Shown: piece after piece, positions 1 through 8,694 of the stretch
Layout of the letters: every line of letters begins with the position of its first letter
Position numbering within the stretch: the stretch's first letter is position 1
Translations under genes and position numbers: made by a program
The notes under the pieces: generated by a model
Told to the model about the DNA's origin: nothing
Seen by the model: the letters and a program-made list of their open reading frames with translations, nothing else
Database searches by the model: none
Assembly: GCA_964515175.1 (NCBI GenBank)
Contig: CAZEUR010000020.1
Span: 1 to 19,498, forward strand
DNA: 19,498 nucleotides
Source of the DNA: CAIWGV01 sp964515175
GTDB taxonomy: Bacteria > Pseudomonadota > Alphaproteobacteria > UBA7879 > UBA5542
Reading direction: 5' to 3'

Positions 1-38
1 AATGATTGCCCTTATCTTACGAGACTATCCAAGATGAC

Positions 39-1052
39 TTACGCATGAGGTCTACCTAATAAAGATCCTACTCCAACAGCTCGTCTTACTTCTTGCAGAG
101 TAGTATTTGCCACCTGGTTAGCCTTTTCGGCGCCTTCTTTTAGAATTTTTTCCACATGGTCTGGAGACTGCATTAGGGTTAGAAACCTTTCTCGAATGGG
201 AGACAAGGACTCAATACAAACCATCGCCAATGCTTGCTTAAACTCAGAGAAATTCTTACCTCCAAACTGACGGCATATTTCTTGAGGCACAACTCCGCTC
301 AACGCACTATAAATGTTAATTAAATTCCTGACTTCAGGACGATCTCCAGTGCCTTCCATCGTTTCAGGAAAAGGCGCCGTATCTGTTGTGGCCTTTTTAA
401 TTTTTTTCATAATTGTATCAGCATCATCCAGAAGATTTATCCGAGAGCCCTCTGCCGGATCCGATTTGCTCATTTTTTTAGTCCCATCTTTTAGTCCCAT
501 TACTCGGGTGCCTGTGCCAAAAATCTGAGGTTCTGGAACAGTCAAAATCTCTCCATAGCGCCGGTTAAAAGCTTGGGCTATCTCACGCGTCAACTCTACA
601 TGTTGTTTCTGATCTTCTCCGACGGGAACATGCGTGGCTTTATAAGCCAATATGTCTGCCGCTTGTAAAACAGGATAAGCATAAAGGCCTAGGTTTGCAT
701 TCTCCTGTTTAGACCCTGCTTTTTCTTTAAATTGGATCATGCGATTAAGCCATCCTGTGGGCGTAAAGCAAGATAAAATCCACATGAGTTCCGTATGGGC
801 AGAAATTGTACTCTGCACAAACAAAGTACTTTTAGCAGGATCAATCCCTGCTGCTATATACCAAGCAGCTCCTTCAAGAACATGGCGTTTAAGCTGTGCA
901 GGATCCGGATGAACTGTTAAAGCATGAAGATCTGGCATGAAAAAGAAAGATTCATAATCATATTGAAGGCTCACCCAATTCTTAAGAGCTCCTAAATAAT
1001 TTCCTAAATGCAGATTTCCCGTGGGCTGCATCCCTGATAAAATACGCTTCAT
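39..1052 (-). CDS. trpS: tryptophan--tRNA ligase
   Basis: Class I aminoacyl-tRNA synthetase that charges tRNA-Trp with tryptophan in the cytoplasm. The 337-residue product has the usual TrpS length. Its N-terminus carries the SGMQPTGNLHLGNYLGAL block, where HLGN (residues 15-18) is the HIGH-type ATP-binding signature. KMSKS lies intact at residues 193-197, followed by a typical DPAEGSRINL stretch. The start is ATG at 1050-1052, and its first bases overlap the murJ stop in an ATGA arrangement, which suggests translational coupling. The gene ends with TAA at 39-41 and is the last gene of the run in this window. The remaining 38 bases hold no recognisable terminator. The murJ-trpS pairing is, from memory, common in alphaproteobacteria. 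Identity is very secure. Confidence 0.97.
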   Translation of the reverse strand: MKRILSGMQPTGNLHLGNYLGALKNWVSLQYDYESFFFMPDLHALTVHPDPAQLKRHVLEGAAWYIAAGIDPAKSTLFVQSTISAHTELMWILSCFTPTGWLNRMIQFKEKAGSKQENANLGLYAYPVLQAADILAYKATHVPVGEDQKQHVELTREIAQAFNRRYGEILTVPEPQIFGTGTRVMGLKDGTKKMSKSDPAEGSRINLLDDADTIMKKIKKATTDTAPFPETMEGTGDRPEVRNLINIYSALSGVVPQEICRQFGGKNFSEFKQALAMVCIESLSPIRERFLTLMQSPDHVEKILKEGAEKANQVANTTLQEVRRAVGVGSLLGRPHA

Positions 1053-2623
1053 AGCTCTATTTCTTTCATAACAATCTCTTCAGAAGTTCGTTTCATCACT
1101 TCTCTAAATTCTTCCATAGAGATTCCTTTGAACAGAAGGAGAAGCCCTAAGTAAGAAAGCCCTCCTCCACCAATAAGAAGTCCTAAAAGAACCACGTCCT
1201 GCAGAATACTCTCAGCCCACACAAGATTCAACCATGAGATGCCCCCATAAAGAAAAGCCCCCATAAGTCCTGCTGCCATTAAGATTCTCGGCAATGTTTT
1301 TTTTAATCTTTTATCAGGGTTAAAATAATTCTTTTTGTATAACAAATAACTAAGAGCACTTGCATTGACAAAAGATGCAAGAGCCGCAGCCATGGCAATT
1401 CCATAGTAACTAAAAAGGGGGAATAATAAGGCAATAAAAATTAGATTGGACACAATGGACACGGATGCCACGATCATGGGTGTGCGTGTATCCCCCCTTG
1501 AAAAAAAGTTCGCATTCAAAATTTTTACCGCCACATTTGCAGATAGACAGAGAGCGTAAATGGAGAGAACTTTGGCTACTTCTTGAGACATAAGTGACGT
1601 AAAACGACCGTGTTGGAAGAGAACTGTCACAATAGGCAAAGAAAGAACAGCCAGCGCAACAGTTGCGGGGACTGTTAAAACAAAACCAAATTGCAGCACC
1701 CGATTTTGAATATAAATAGATTCCTCATGTCGATTGGCAGCCACGTGACGCGTTAATAGAGGAAGCAAAACAGTCCCAATGGCAATCCCTGTAATGCTTA
1801 AAGGAAACTGGTTGATTCGATCAGCAAAAGCCAAATAAGACACGGCCATAGGGACAAAAGAAGCCACTCCTGTCGATATTAATAAATTTACTTGATATAC
1901 CCCAGCCCCGGCAATACCCGGCCCCACTCGACGCAATAAGGTCTTTAACTCTTCTGTCATCTTTAGGGGGACCGGTTTCAGAATCACTCCATTTCGAACA
2001 CATGCAAAAAAAACCCACATAAATTGGGCAACGCCGGCAAGCGTCACGGCCCAACTCAGGGCCTTTCCTGCATCCAGAGCAATAAAAGAAAAGAAAAGAA
2101 GCGATACTATACAAAACAAATTCAATAAGATGGGTGCAGACGCAGCTGCAGAAAAGCGATTGAGAGAATTCAATATTCCAGCGCACAAGGCAGAAAGCGC
2201 AATAAATAAAATATAGGGGAACACAATATGTCCAAACTGAACTGCCATATGAATTTTTTCTGGGTCGTTTTTAAATCCTGGCGCTAAAACAGACATAATA
2301 CTTTCCATCTTAAGCTCAAAGACAAGAACTAGAAGCAAAAGAATTACGATTAACACGGTAAAAACAAGTCGTGCAAAACCAAGGGCTTTAGCCCGGCCAG
2401 ACTTATGATACAGTCGTCCAAAGATTGGAACAAAAGCAGAGTTTAAGGCACCTTCCGCAAAAAGACTCCGAAACAGATTGGGCAATCGGAACGCTTGAAA
2501 GAAAACATCAGAAATACCGGAGTCTCCAAAAGTAGATCCAATTAAAACATCTCTTGCATAGCCCAATACCCGGCTCAGAAATGTAAGGCCGCTTACTGTG
2601 GCCATGGAACGGAAGAACGCCAT
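1049..2623 (-). CDS. murJ: lipid II flippase MurJ (MviN family)
   Basis: Integral inner-membrane protein of the MVF/MOP superfamily that moves lipid II across the membrane for peptidoglycan synthesis. The 524 residues contain many hydrophobic segments, consistent with about 14 transmembrane helices. The N-terminus (TVSGLTFLSRVLGYARD, then LPNLFRSLFAEGALNSAFVP) is the family signature. Arg24, Asp39 and Arg52 fall at the positions of residues known to be essential in E. coli MurJ. The ATG at 2621-2623 shares one base with the mlaC TGA (TGATG overlap) and has an AAAGG ribosome site 4 nt upstream. The TGA overlaps the trpS ATG. Nothing looks truncated. Context with mlaA/mlaC gives an envelope-biogenesis block. 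Confidence 0.96.
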   Translation of the reverse strand: MAFFRSMATVSGLTFLSRVLGYARDVLIGSTFGDSGISDVFFQAFRLPNLFRSLFAEGALNSAFVPIFGRLYHKSGRAKALGFARLVFTVLIVILLLLVLVFELKMESIMSVLAPGFKNDPEKIHMAVQFGHIVFPYILFIALSALCAGILNSLNRFSAAASAPILLNLFCIVSLLFFSFIALDAGKALSWAVTLAGVAQFMWVFFACVRNGVILKPVPLKMTEELKTLLRRVGPGIAGAGVYQVNLLISTGVASFVPMAVSYLAFADRINQFPLSITGIAIGTVLLPLLTRHVAANRHEESIYIQNRVLQFGFVLTVPATVALAVLSLPIVTVLFQHGRFTSLMSQEVAKVLSIYALCLSANVAVKILNANFFSRGDTRTPMIVASVSIVSNLIFIALLFPLFSYYGIAMAAALASFVNASALSYLLYKKNYFNPDKRLKKTLPRILMAAGLMGAFLYGGISWLNLVWAESILQDVVLLGLLIGGGGLSYLGLLLLFKGISMEEFREVMKRTSEEIVMKEIEL

Positions 2624-3273
2624 CAGCCTTTAGATTTAGGTGTACTATTTTTAGTATTGGAATCAGGGTTTTGCTGTCTGTTTGTCAGCTCCTCAATCAA
2701 CCCTTTAATACCATTCTTTGATTGCAAAATTCCCGTAAATTCTGATCTTTGAGTTAAGGCCATACTAACGCCCTCCACAACCACGTCATAGATTTTTAAT
2801 AATTTTTGCTTGTCTTCATAGAGGTGCCATTCAATCATAACTTTGGAATCATTGGGGCGGATAATCTGACTGGAGACGATTATAGAGGCACCTTTATCAT
2901 CCGCAACCTTCCCAGATGTTGCCTTAAATTTTTCATGATTATATTCGCCAAACCGAGCAGCATACGTACTGACAATGGTCGATTTAAACAATTTCAAATA
3001 ATGATCCATATCCTCTGTTACAACGCCACGACGGAACCGCCCTAAGACAAATTTTCCAATTCGTTCGTAATCAAAATCTTCAACAAACATTTTTTCAAAT
3101 CTATTGCGGCGCTCCTGGATGGTTAATTCTTTTCCTGTCAAAGACTTAATGGCACGATCTCCCAGATCTTGAATAAACTGTCGAGCTTTCTCCCCCTTGT
3201 CATTTTGAGGATCTCCTGCTTTTGCCAAAAACGTAAAACAGACTAAAAGAAGCCCTACAAAAATCTTTGTCAT
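2623..3273 (-). CDS. mlaC: periplasmic phospholipid-binding protein MlaC (Ttg2D family)
   Basis: Periplasmic lipid carrier of the Mla pathway, which shuttles phospholipids between outer-membrane MlaA and the inner-membrane MlaFEDB transporter. I place the start at ATG 3271-3273: the product MTKIFVGLLLVCFTFLAKA... then begins with a signal peptide (about 19 residues, AKA cleavage), and an AAGGA ribosome site lies 5 nt upstream. The frame is open further upstream, but that would overlap mlaA by about 80 bases and bury the signal peptide. The mature part shows the family pattern: RFEKMFVEDFDYERIGKFVLGR, a YAARFGEY segment, then VEWHLY-like (MIEWHLYE) and IYDVVVEGVSMALTQRSEF. At 216 residues it matches known MlaC lengths. 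The mlaA stop is 13 nt upstream. The mlaFED genes are not in this window. Confidence 0.93.
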   Translation of the reverse strand: MTKIFVGLLLVCFTFLAKAGDPQNDKGEKARQFIQDLGDRAIKSLTGKELTIQERRNRFEKMFVEDFDYERIGKFVLGRFRRGVVTEDMDHYLKLFKSTIVSTYAARFGEYNHEKFKATSGKVADDKGASIIVSSQIIRPNDSKVMIEWHLYEDKQKLLKIYDVVVEGVSMALTQRSEFTGILQSKNGIKGLIEELTNRQQNPDSNTKNSTPKSKG

Positions 3274-3286
3274 TTTATTCCTTGAG

Positions 3287-4135
3287 TTACCGAGTATTGC
3301 GTGCATTTTGATCCTCATCTTCAAACATAAATTCTTCAAGAGATGGGCTCTTAGATATAATCTGCCCATCCACTCCTCTTTCTGCGTTCATATATTGTTT
3401 GTAGAAACTTCGCACCGAAGCATAAGGATCCACAGAATTTTCTCTAAAATTTTTGAGATCCTGGGTTATTTCCGCACGTGTTGTCAACACCGTAAGCCCA
3501 TATCTCACCCAAATCAAATCACGCTCTCCGGAACGCTGCAGGCAATACCGAACAGGATCTAGAATATAATCCCCTCCCAACCCCAATAAGAACCTAGGAT
3601 TTGCAGGACCTAGAACCGGCAGAATAATATAGGGCCCAGGAGGAACCCCCCAGTGCTTCAAAGTTGTATTAAAGGTTTCTTTGTGCCTTTCAAGCCCCAG
3701 AGAATCCGCCACATCAAAAATCCCACCCAATCCAAAAACCGTATTTATTAAAAACCTACTCAGACTTTCCAAAGCCTTAGACCCCTTTGCTTGCAAGCAG
3801 TCATTCGCGACCGTTAAGGGCTCCATAAGATTAGAAAGCCCATGTGAAAGTCCTTTCTGGACAGAAATGGGCGCCCACATTTTATACATATTTGCAAAAG
3901 GATCTAACAAAACACCATCAACAATTTCATTAAAGTAGAAAACCTTGCGATTAATGACTTCAAAGGGGTCAGAATCCAGATCATCCGACTCTACTGCCGT
4001 CATTTTCTCGGCAGACACAGTATCATCTTCTGAGTGAGAGACGCTCCCTCCCCCATCGGAAACAAATATAGTTGCCCCCCAAGAAGGAAAGATACAGAAT
4101 ACCAGAAAGGCCCAGATCCCAAAAGTTTTACGCAT
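3287..4135 (-). CDS. mlaA: outer-membrane lipid asymmetry protein MlaA (VacJ)
   Basis: MlaA extracts mislocalised phospholipids from the outer leaflet of the outer membrane and passes them to MlaC. The 282-residue product carries the full VacJ pattern: DPFEVINRKVFYFNE near residue 56, a P..VQKGLSHGLSNLMEPLTVAND block, LQ.K with SRFLINTVFGLGGIFDVA, then GPYIILPVLGPANPR and a conserved C-terminal DPYAS.R.FY motif. The N-terminus is a signal peptide (MRKTFGIWAFLVFCIFPSWGA). E. coli MlaA is a lipoprotein, but the only cysteine here is preceded by LVF, not a good lipobox, so this looks more like a signal peptidase I substrate. The ATG has a GGAG about 9 nt upstream. The 99-bp gap to the RHH gene upstream is one of the largest in the run and could hold an internal promoter; I found only weak matches there. 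Confidence 0.94.
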   Translation of the reverse strand: MRKTFGIWAFLVFCIFPSWGATIFVSDGGGSVSHSEDDTVSAEKMTAVESDDLDSDPFEVINRKVFYFNEIVDGVLLDPFANMYKMWAPISVQKGLSHGLSNLMEPLTVANDCLQAKGSKALESLSRFLINTVFGLGGIFDVADSLGLERHKETFNTTLKHWGVPPGPYIILPVLGPANPRFLLGLGGDYILDPVRYCLQRSGERDLIWVRYGLTVLTTRAEITQDLKNFRENSVDPYASVRSFYKQYMNAERGVDGQIISKSPSLEEFMFEDEDQNARNTR

Positions 4136-4234
4136 TTCTTGTTCTCTCCACTCTTTAGATCTTAGTAAATATTTGCGTCCAAAGCAAACGAATCCTTAAG
4201 TTCTGAAAAGGAAACTCTGAACAAATTATTTCCT

Positions 4235-4444
4235 TCAATGACCTTTATAAAAATTCAAAACATGAAGACGTAAAATACTGGCTAAGTTTCCTTGATTGGC
4301 GGCATCAATCTCCGTTATAAGCCGAGAAAGGCTAACACCCCGATTGCTGGAAATTTTTTCAAGCTCTTCCCAAAAAATGGGCTCTAGAGCAACCGACGTC
4401 CGATGACCAGAGAGCGTAAAAGATTTTTTTTGCAATCCCGCCAT
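4235..4444 (-). CDS. small ribbon-helix-helix domain protein
   Basis: A 69-residue protein of the RHH_4 type (ribbon-helix-helix, PF13467-like), common in alphaproteobacteria and usually of unknown target. The conserved line is visible: K-S-F-T-L-S-G-H-R-T-S-V-A-L-E-P-F-W-E-E-L (beta strand plus first helix, residues about 7-29), then RGVSLSRLITEID (second helix) and a C-terminal NLASILRLHVLNFY. The ribbon-helix-helix fold is normally a DNA-binding dimer, so a transcriptional regulator is plausible, but no operator is evident. The ATG (4442-4444) starts one base after the lpxB stop, with AAGGG at the end of lpxB as ribosome site, so it is probably translated with lpxB. Function unassigned. 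Confidence 0.85.
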   Translation of the reverse strand: MAGLQKKSFTLSGHRTSVALEPIFWEELEKISSNRGVSLSRLITEIDAANQGNLASILRLHVLNFYKGH

Positions 4445-4445
4445 C

Positions 4446-5618
4446 TCAAGATCCCTTCACTGTTTTTCGAACTGTTTCAGCAATTCTACGACTGGGCGAT
4501 ACCTGGCCCGCAATTAGGCACGGAGCTAATTCCTTAAAGCTTTTCATTTGCTCTGCTCTTTTTAAAGGATCTTTCAATAAAGCCAGAAGGGCTGACGAAA
4601 GCTTTTGAGGGTCACACTCTTCTTGAAGAAGCTCAGGAATTGCTTTCCGTTTTAAAAGAATATTAATCATACAAAAATATTTCGTTTTCACAAATTGTCG
4701 CACGATCCAGGCAGAAATTCTCGAGACCTTATAGGTAATGATCATGGGAAGGCGCGCAAGAGCAAGCTCTAAAGCAACCGTTCCAGAAGCGGCCAGAGCC
4801 ACAGAGCTTGCGGCATAAGCATCTTTTTTCTCTTCCAGATCCGTTAAAAAAATCGTCGGCACAGAAGAAAGCCAATTACATTTTAAATAATCTTCACAAG
4901 ATGGAAGCGTTGGGATAGCTATCCAAAGATTTGGAATCTTTTCCTTAAGAAGTTCTGCTGTGTCACGAAAAATGGTTAGGTGTCGATTCAACTCTCCCAT
5001 CCGACTGCCTGGCAGAAAACATACAAGTGTCGCTTTTTCTGGAATTTTATACTTTTTCTTAAACTTTACTGCTTTCCCAGAAGATAGGTCTAGCTCCACA
5101 AGAGGATGCCCCACAAATGTTGTTGGTAATCCATATTTTTCAAAATAGACTGGTTCAAAAGAAAAAAGTGCAAAGAGATGGTGCAGAAATTTAGAAATCT
5201 TTTCGGCACGGTTCTTTTTCCATGCCCAAACAGTGGGCGCCACATAATGCATATGGACAACATTGAGCTTCTTTAACCTCTTCCCCAATTGAAAATTAAA
5301 CCCCGGGAAATCAATAGTTAGAACTACGTCAGGCTCCATGTCTTTTACATAACGAACTGTTTTATAAAGATGGGAAATGATTTTAAAGTATTTCAACCAA
5401 TCTTCAAAAAAACCCATAACTCCAAAATCAGAGAGGGGGAAAAAAGACTCAAAACCCTCCTGACGCATAAGATCTCCTCCAATGCCTGCGAATCGAACTT
5501 TTCCTTTAAATTCTTCGTGGAGAGCTTTAATAAGTTGGGCCCCAAACAGATCACCAGAGGCTTCCCCAGCCACAATAAAAATCAAAGGCCAATCTTTAGT
5601 CTTTTTGGGTAAATCCAT
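4446..5618 (-). CDS. lpxB: lipid-A-disaccharide synthase
   Basis: GT19 glycosyltransferase that joins UDP-2,3-diacylglucosamine and lipid X to form the lipid A disaccharide at the inner membrane. Recognisable blocks are the N-terminal IFIVAGEASGDLFGAQLI, GIGGDLM, the central APTVWAWKKNRA, FVGHPLVE, the nucleotide-binding FLPGSRMGEL and the C-terminal SGTVALELALARLPMIITYK. I choose ATG 5616-5618 (390 residues), because the open frame before it begins with a TTG and adds 11 residues unlike the family. An AGGGG lies 10 nt upstream. The start lies within the last 23 bases of lpxI, so the two genes overlap. The RHH gene follows after one base. Confidence 0.96.
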   Translation of the reverse strand: MDLPKKTKDWPLIFIVAGEASGDLFGAQLIKALHEEFKGKVRFAGIGGDLMRQEGFESFFPLSDFGVMGFFEDWLKYFKIISHLYKTVRYVKDMEPDVVLTIDFPGFNFQLGKRLKKLNVVHMHYVAPTVWAWKKNRAEKISKFLHHLFALFSFEPVYFEKYGLPTTFVGHPLVELDLSSGKAVKFKKKYKIPEKATLVCFLPGSRMGELNRHLTIFRDTAELLKEKIPNLWIAIPTLPSCEDYLKCNWLSSVPTIFLTDLEEKKDAYAASSVALAASGTVALELALARLPMIITYKVSRISAWIVRQFVKTKYFCMINILLKRKAIPELLQEECDPQKLSSALLALLKDPLKRAEQMKSFKELAPCLIAGQVSPSRRIAETVRKTVKGS

Positions 5619-6417
5619 AAATGAAAAGCCCCTCTTTATCTGCCAGCGCAATGGTTTTTTGTTGATTCAAAATGAGACCCGCCCCAGACTCCAAAGCAAT
5701 GCCCTTAAGCCCAATACTGGAAGCAATTCGCACAGTTTCCAGGCCAATTGTGGGAAGATCCACTCTTTTTTCTTGCTGAGGCTTTGACCTCTTAACCAAA
5801 ACGCCCCCCCGTTTTCCAAACTTTAGCTCTGCTGATCTCCTCAGTAAAGCATCCGTTCCCTCAAAAGCTTCCACAGCAAGAACCACCCCTTGCTCTACCA
5901 CAACTGCTTGACCTATATCCTCTTCTCCCAAGGCATAAGCCACTTTAATCCCACGATGAATGTCCTTAAGGTCTTCTCCATCTGGCTTATGTTTTCCTAA
6001 AGCCCCTGGTTTCATCAAAAGAGTATTCATCACTTCATGGGCGCCAACCACTTTAAATCCCTCTTGCTCTAAAAGAGAAACGATGCCTCCCAATAATCCA
6101 TCATCACCAAAAGCTTTCTGTCCAATCTTTGCCACCCATTCCATGGTTTTTAAATCCATTTTAAGTGTTTTAAAAGAAGGCCTCTTTAAAGCTCCAACCA
6201 AGACAATATCACTTACCTGTTCTTGTTTTAATATTTTTAGCCCTTTACCAACTTCTCCAAATTTAATCCAGGCATGGGGGTGCCTTTTTACAAAATCCTC
6301 TTCTGCTTGCCCTTCGAAGGCTAATAAAAAATAGGGATGCCCATGAAGCTGGCAAAAATCTACCAAAAGGCGGGGAAGATTACCTCTTCCCAGAAGAATT
6401 CCAAGTTTTTGCGACAT
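5596..6417 (-). CDS. lpxI: UDP-2,3-diacylglucosamine pyrophosphatase LpxI
   Basis: Hydrolyses UDP-2,3-diacylglucosamine to lipid X and UMP, the step done by LpxH in enterobacteria. LpxI (DUF1009) is the alphaproteobacterial replacement. The N-terminus KLGILLGRGNLPRLLVDFC matches the family nucleotide-like fold. The central region has a GDDGLLGGIVSLLEQEGFKVVGAHEVM block. The C-terminus shows RVDLPTIGLETV, GIALESGAGLIL and the closing ADKEGLFIYGF. Length 273 residues is normal. The ATG at 6415-6417 is 7 nt after the lpxA stop, with AGAGGTG as ribosome site. Its 3' end overlaps the lpxB start. Its place between lpxA and lpxB is a taxonomic marker. Confidence 0.95.
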   Translation of the reverse strand: MSQKLGILLGRGNLPRLLVDFCQLHGHPYFLLAFEGQAEEDFVKRHPHAWIKFGEVGKGLKILKQEQVSDIVLVGALKRPSFKTLKMDLKTMEWVAKIGQKAFGDDGLLGGIVSLLEQEGFKVVGAHEVMNTLLMKPGALGKHKPDGEDLKDIHRGIKVAYALGEEDIGQAVVVEQGVVLAVEAFEGTDALLRRSAELKFGKRGGVLVKRSKPQQEKRVDLPTIGLETVRIASSIGLKGIALESGAGLILNQQKTIALADKEGLFIYGFTQKD

Positions 6418-6424
6418 AACACCT

Positions 6425-7237
6425 CTATTCGGGCAAACACAAAGGTCTAAGATTATGAGTGCCGTTTTCTTGTAAAAATTTAATAATTTCCATCACATAA
6501 GGATCTTTTTTAAAAAGCCCCACCACATCTTCTATACGTTCTGCCAAAGTTCCCTCATTGGCAAATAAAAGGCGATAGGCCGTTCGGATTCCATGAATAT
6601 CTTGCCGTGAAACTCCTCGACGCTTAAGTCCAACAAGATTAAGCCCACAAAGCCGGGCTCTGTTCCCCATGACGGAGCCATAAGGAATCACATCCCCTTC
6701 CACACCTGATAGCCCCCCAATAATACATCCTTGCCCAAGACGCACATTTTGATGAATACCGCTAAGACCTCCAATAATGGAAAAGTCACCGACGGTTACA
6801 TGCCCCCCAAGGGTCGCATTATTCGCCATAATTACACCGTTTCCAACATGGCAATCATGGGCAACATGGCACGCGACCATAATCATACAGTTATCTCCGA
6901 TAGTTGTCATCATCCCTCCCTTTTTGGTACCAGGATGAATCGTCACATGTTCTCGAATTAAATTATTTTTTCCAATTTTAATCTGAGAGGGCTCTTGATC
7001 ATATCCCGTAAATTGAGGCTCATATCCTATGGCCGCAAAGGGATATATCTTAGTTCCCTCACCAACTGTTGTAAGTCCTGTAATGACCACATGAGAAGAT
7101 ATGTGGACTCCTTTTTCTAAGGTCACCTGTGATCCGATGTATGCATAGGGACCCACCTGAACCCCTGAAGCAATTTTTGCCCCTATTTCAACAATCGCCG
7201 TAGGATGGATAAATGTTTCTGATTTAGGCTTTGTCAT
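6425..7237 (-). CDS. lpxA: acyl-ACP--UDP-N-acetylglucosamine O-acyltransferase
   Basis: First step of lipid A synthesis: transfers a 3-hydroxyacyl chain from ACP to UDP-GlcNAc in the cytoplasm. The 270-residue product begins with hexapeptide (left-handed beta-helix) repeats from FIHPTAIVEIGAKIASGV onward. The catalytic histidine is His128 in VAHDC (E. coli His125), and the other conserved histidines are at His146 (GGHVTVGD) and His162 (GIHQ). The C-terminal helical part begins at NLVGLKRRGVSRQDI. Start ATG 7235-7237 lies 14 nt inside the end of fabZ, with no clear ribosome site, so translation is probably coupled. The order fabZ-lpxA is the classical one. Confidence 0.97.
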   Translation of the reverse strand: MTKPKSETFIHPTAIVEIGAKIASGVQVGPYAYIGSQVTLEKGVHISSHVVITGLTTVGEGTKIYPFAAIGYEPQFTGYDQEPSQIKIGKNNLIREHVTIHPGTKKGGMMTTIGDNCMIMVACHVAHDCHVGNGVIMANNATLGGHVTVGDFSIIGGLSGIHQNVRLGQGCIIGGLSGVEGDVIPYGSVMGNRARLCGLNLVGLKRRGVSRQDIHGIRTAYRLLFANEGTLAERIEDVVGLFKKDPYVMEIIKFLQENGTHNLRPLCLPE

Positions 7238-7676
7238 TGGACTTGTCTACGATCATTGCAGAAAACACAGCCTCGGAGACCACCGTTCCGTTCACCAGTG
7301 CCTGGCCTGAAAACTTCCAAATGGGATCTCTTTCTTTTTGTTTTTTCACATGAATCTGAAGTGTATCTCCCGGCACTACGGGCTTCCTAAAACGAGCTTC
7401 CTCAATGGACATAAAATAGACGGTTTTATTAGATGCAGCTCTGGCTGTAGATTTCATCACCAAAACCCCTGCCGTTTGAGCCATAGCTTCTACAATTAGA
7501 ACGCCCGGCATGACGGGGTGTCCCGGAAAATGGCCTTGAAAAAACCATTCATTTACAGTCACATTTTTAATACCAACAGCGCTTTCTGACAAAACCACAT
7601 CCTCAACCCTATCCACCAAAAGAAATGGGTAGCGGTGAGGGATTAACTTTTCGATTTCCTGAATATTAATAATCAT
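7224..7676 (-). CDS. fabZ: 3-hydroxyacyl-[ACP] dehydratase FabZ
   Basis: Hot-dog fold dehydratase of fatty acid elongation. It competes with LpxA for 3-hydroxyacyl-ACP, hence its place in the lpx cluster. I choose ATG 7674-7676, which gives 150 residues (the family is about 150) and starts MIINIQEIEKLIPHRYPFLL. An AAGGA lies 9 nt upstream. The open frame before it runs into lpxD and is unlike FabZ. The catalytic pair is intact: His49 in GHFPGHPVMPG and Glu63 in VEAMAQ. The lpxD stop is 5 nt upstream, and the end overlaps lpxA by 14 nt. Confidence 0.97.
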   Translation of the reverse strand: MIINIQEIEKLIPHRYPFLLVDRVEDVVLSESAVGIKNVTVNEWFFQGHFPGHPVMPGVLIVEAMAQTAGVLVMKSTARAASNKTVYFMSIEEARFRKPVVPGDTLQIHVKKQKERDPIWKFSGQALVNGTVVSEAVFSAMIVDKSNDKA

Positions 7677-7681
7677 CTCAT

Positions 7682-8689
7682 TCAATCCTTTCTTTTTATC
7701 AATCGGGATAAAGCTATCGTCTGACGGTGCCAATCTTGAATGGGAACGGCGGGATATCCTCCCACCACAGCCCCATCTTCCAGATCTTTTCCAATTCCAC
7801 TTTGGGCCGCAACTTTCACACCTTTTCCAATCTTCAAGTGGTCTTTAACGCCCACTTGTCCCGCCAGAATGGAATAGTCCCCAATCTCTGTGCTACCCGC
7901 AATTCCGACTTGAGAAACAATAATACAACCTGTCCCCAATGTTACATTATGGGCAATCTGCACCAGATTATCAATCCTACACCATGGACCGACAACCGTG
8001 TCTTGCATGGCTCCCCTATCAATAGATGTATTAGCACCGATACGGACATGGTCGTGAATGATCACTCGCCCTAGCTGAGGAATGTCGAGCATTTTTCCCT
8101 GCTCAACAGCAAATCCAAACCCCGGTTGCCCAATACGTGCACCGGAGTGAATCTCTATGTAATCCCCAAGCATTGCATGAGTGATGGTCACTTGGTCATA
8201 GATTTGGCAATGACTCCCTATTTTAACGCCAGCTCCGATGGAAACCCCCGCTCCAATTTTTGTATGGGCGCCAATTTCAACCCCATCTCCCATAGATACA
8301 TTTTGCCCAACGATCGCAGTTTCATGGATTTTTGCATTCTTCGGATTTCCTGTAAATACAGGGGCATGATGGGCTTCCGGATAAAATATCTGTGCAATTT
8401 TGGCAAAGGCCACTTGGGGGTCTTTTACCACCAAAGAGATAACAGAAGGCGGAGTCTGATCCATAAATTCTTGAGTTATAACGCAGGCTCTTGCTTGTGT
8501 TGTTTTCAGCAGAGGAAGAAACTCTTTTCGATTAAGAAATACAATATCTTTCGGTGTTGCTTTATCCAAAGCAGAAAGGTCTTCTACCATAATTGTTTTC
8601 TGGTCTTGAGCAACTGCAGCTCCGATGAGATTGGCCAACTCCTCTACAGAATGAGGTCGCAATTTGGAATAAAAGCGAGAATCTACCAT
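7682..8689 (-). CDS. lpxD: UDP-3-O-(3-hydroxyacyl)glucosamine N-acyltransferase
   Basis: Third step of lipid A synthesis: adds the N-linked acyl chain. The 335-residue product has an N-terminal uridine-binding-like domain (to about residue 100, including the DIVFLNRKEF segment), a long run of hexapeptide repeats (about 120-300) and a short helical tail with WHRQTIALSRLIKR. The catalytic histidine is His247 in QIAHNV. GQPGFGFA near residue 187 is also conserved in the family. ATG 8687-8689 has a GGAAGAGGG ribosome site and begins 5 nt after the skp-like stop. fabZ follows after 5 nt. Confidence 0.97.
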   Translation of the reverse strand: MVDSRFYSKLRPHSVEELANLIGAAVAQDQKTIMVEDLSALDKATPKDIVFLNRKEFLPLLKTTQARACVITQEFMDQTPPSVISLVVKDPQVAFAKIAQIFYPEAHHAPVFTGNPKNAKIHETAIVGQNVSMGDGVEIGAHTKIGAGVSIGAGVKIGSHCQIYDQVTITHAMLGDYIEIHSGARIGQPGFGFAVEQGKMLDIPQLGRVIIHDHVRIGANTSIDRGAMQDTVVGPWCRIDNLVQIAHNVTLGTGCIIVSQVGIAGSTEIGDYSILAGQVGVKDHLKIGKGVKVAAQSGIGKDLEDGAVVGGYPAVPIQDWHRQTIALSRLIKRKD

Positions 8690-8694
8690 GCCAT

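Noticed and set aside
3274..3369. Upstream extension of mlaC overlapping mlaA
   Set aside because: The internal ATG at 3273 has an ideal ribosome site and starts a signal peptide; the extension would hide it.
4172..4188. Hairpin TTTGC/GCAAA in the RHH-mlaA gap as a terminator
   Set aside because: Only a 5-bp AT-rich stem, with no proper U-tract; too weak to call.
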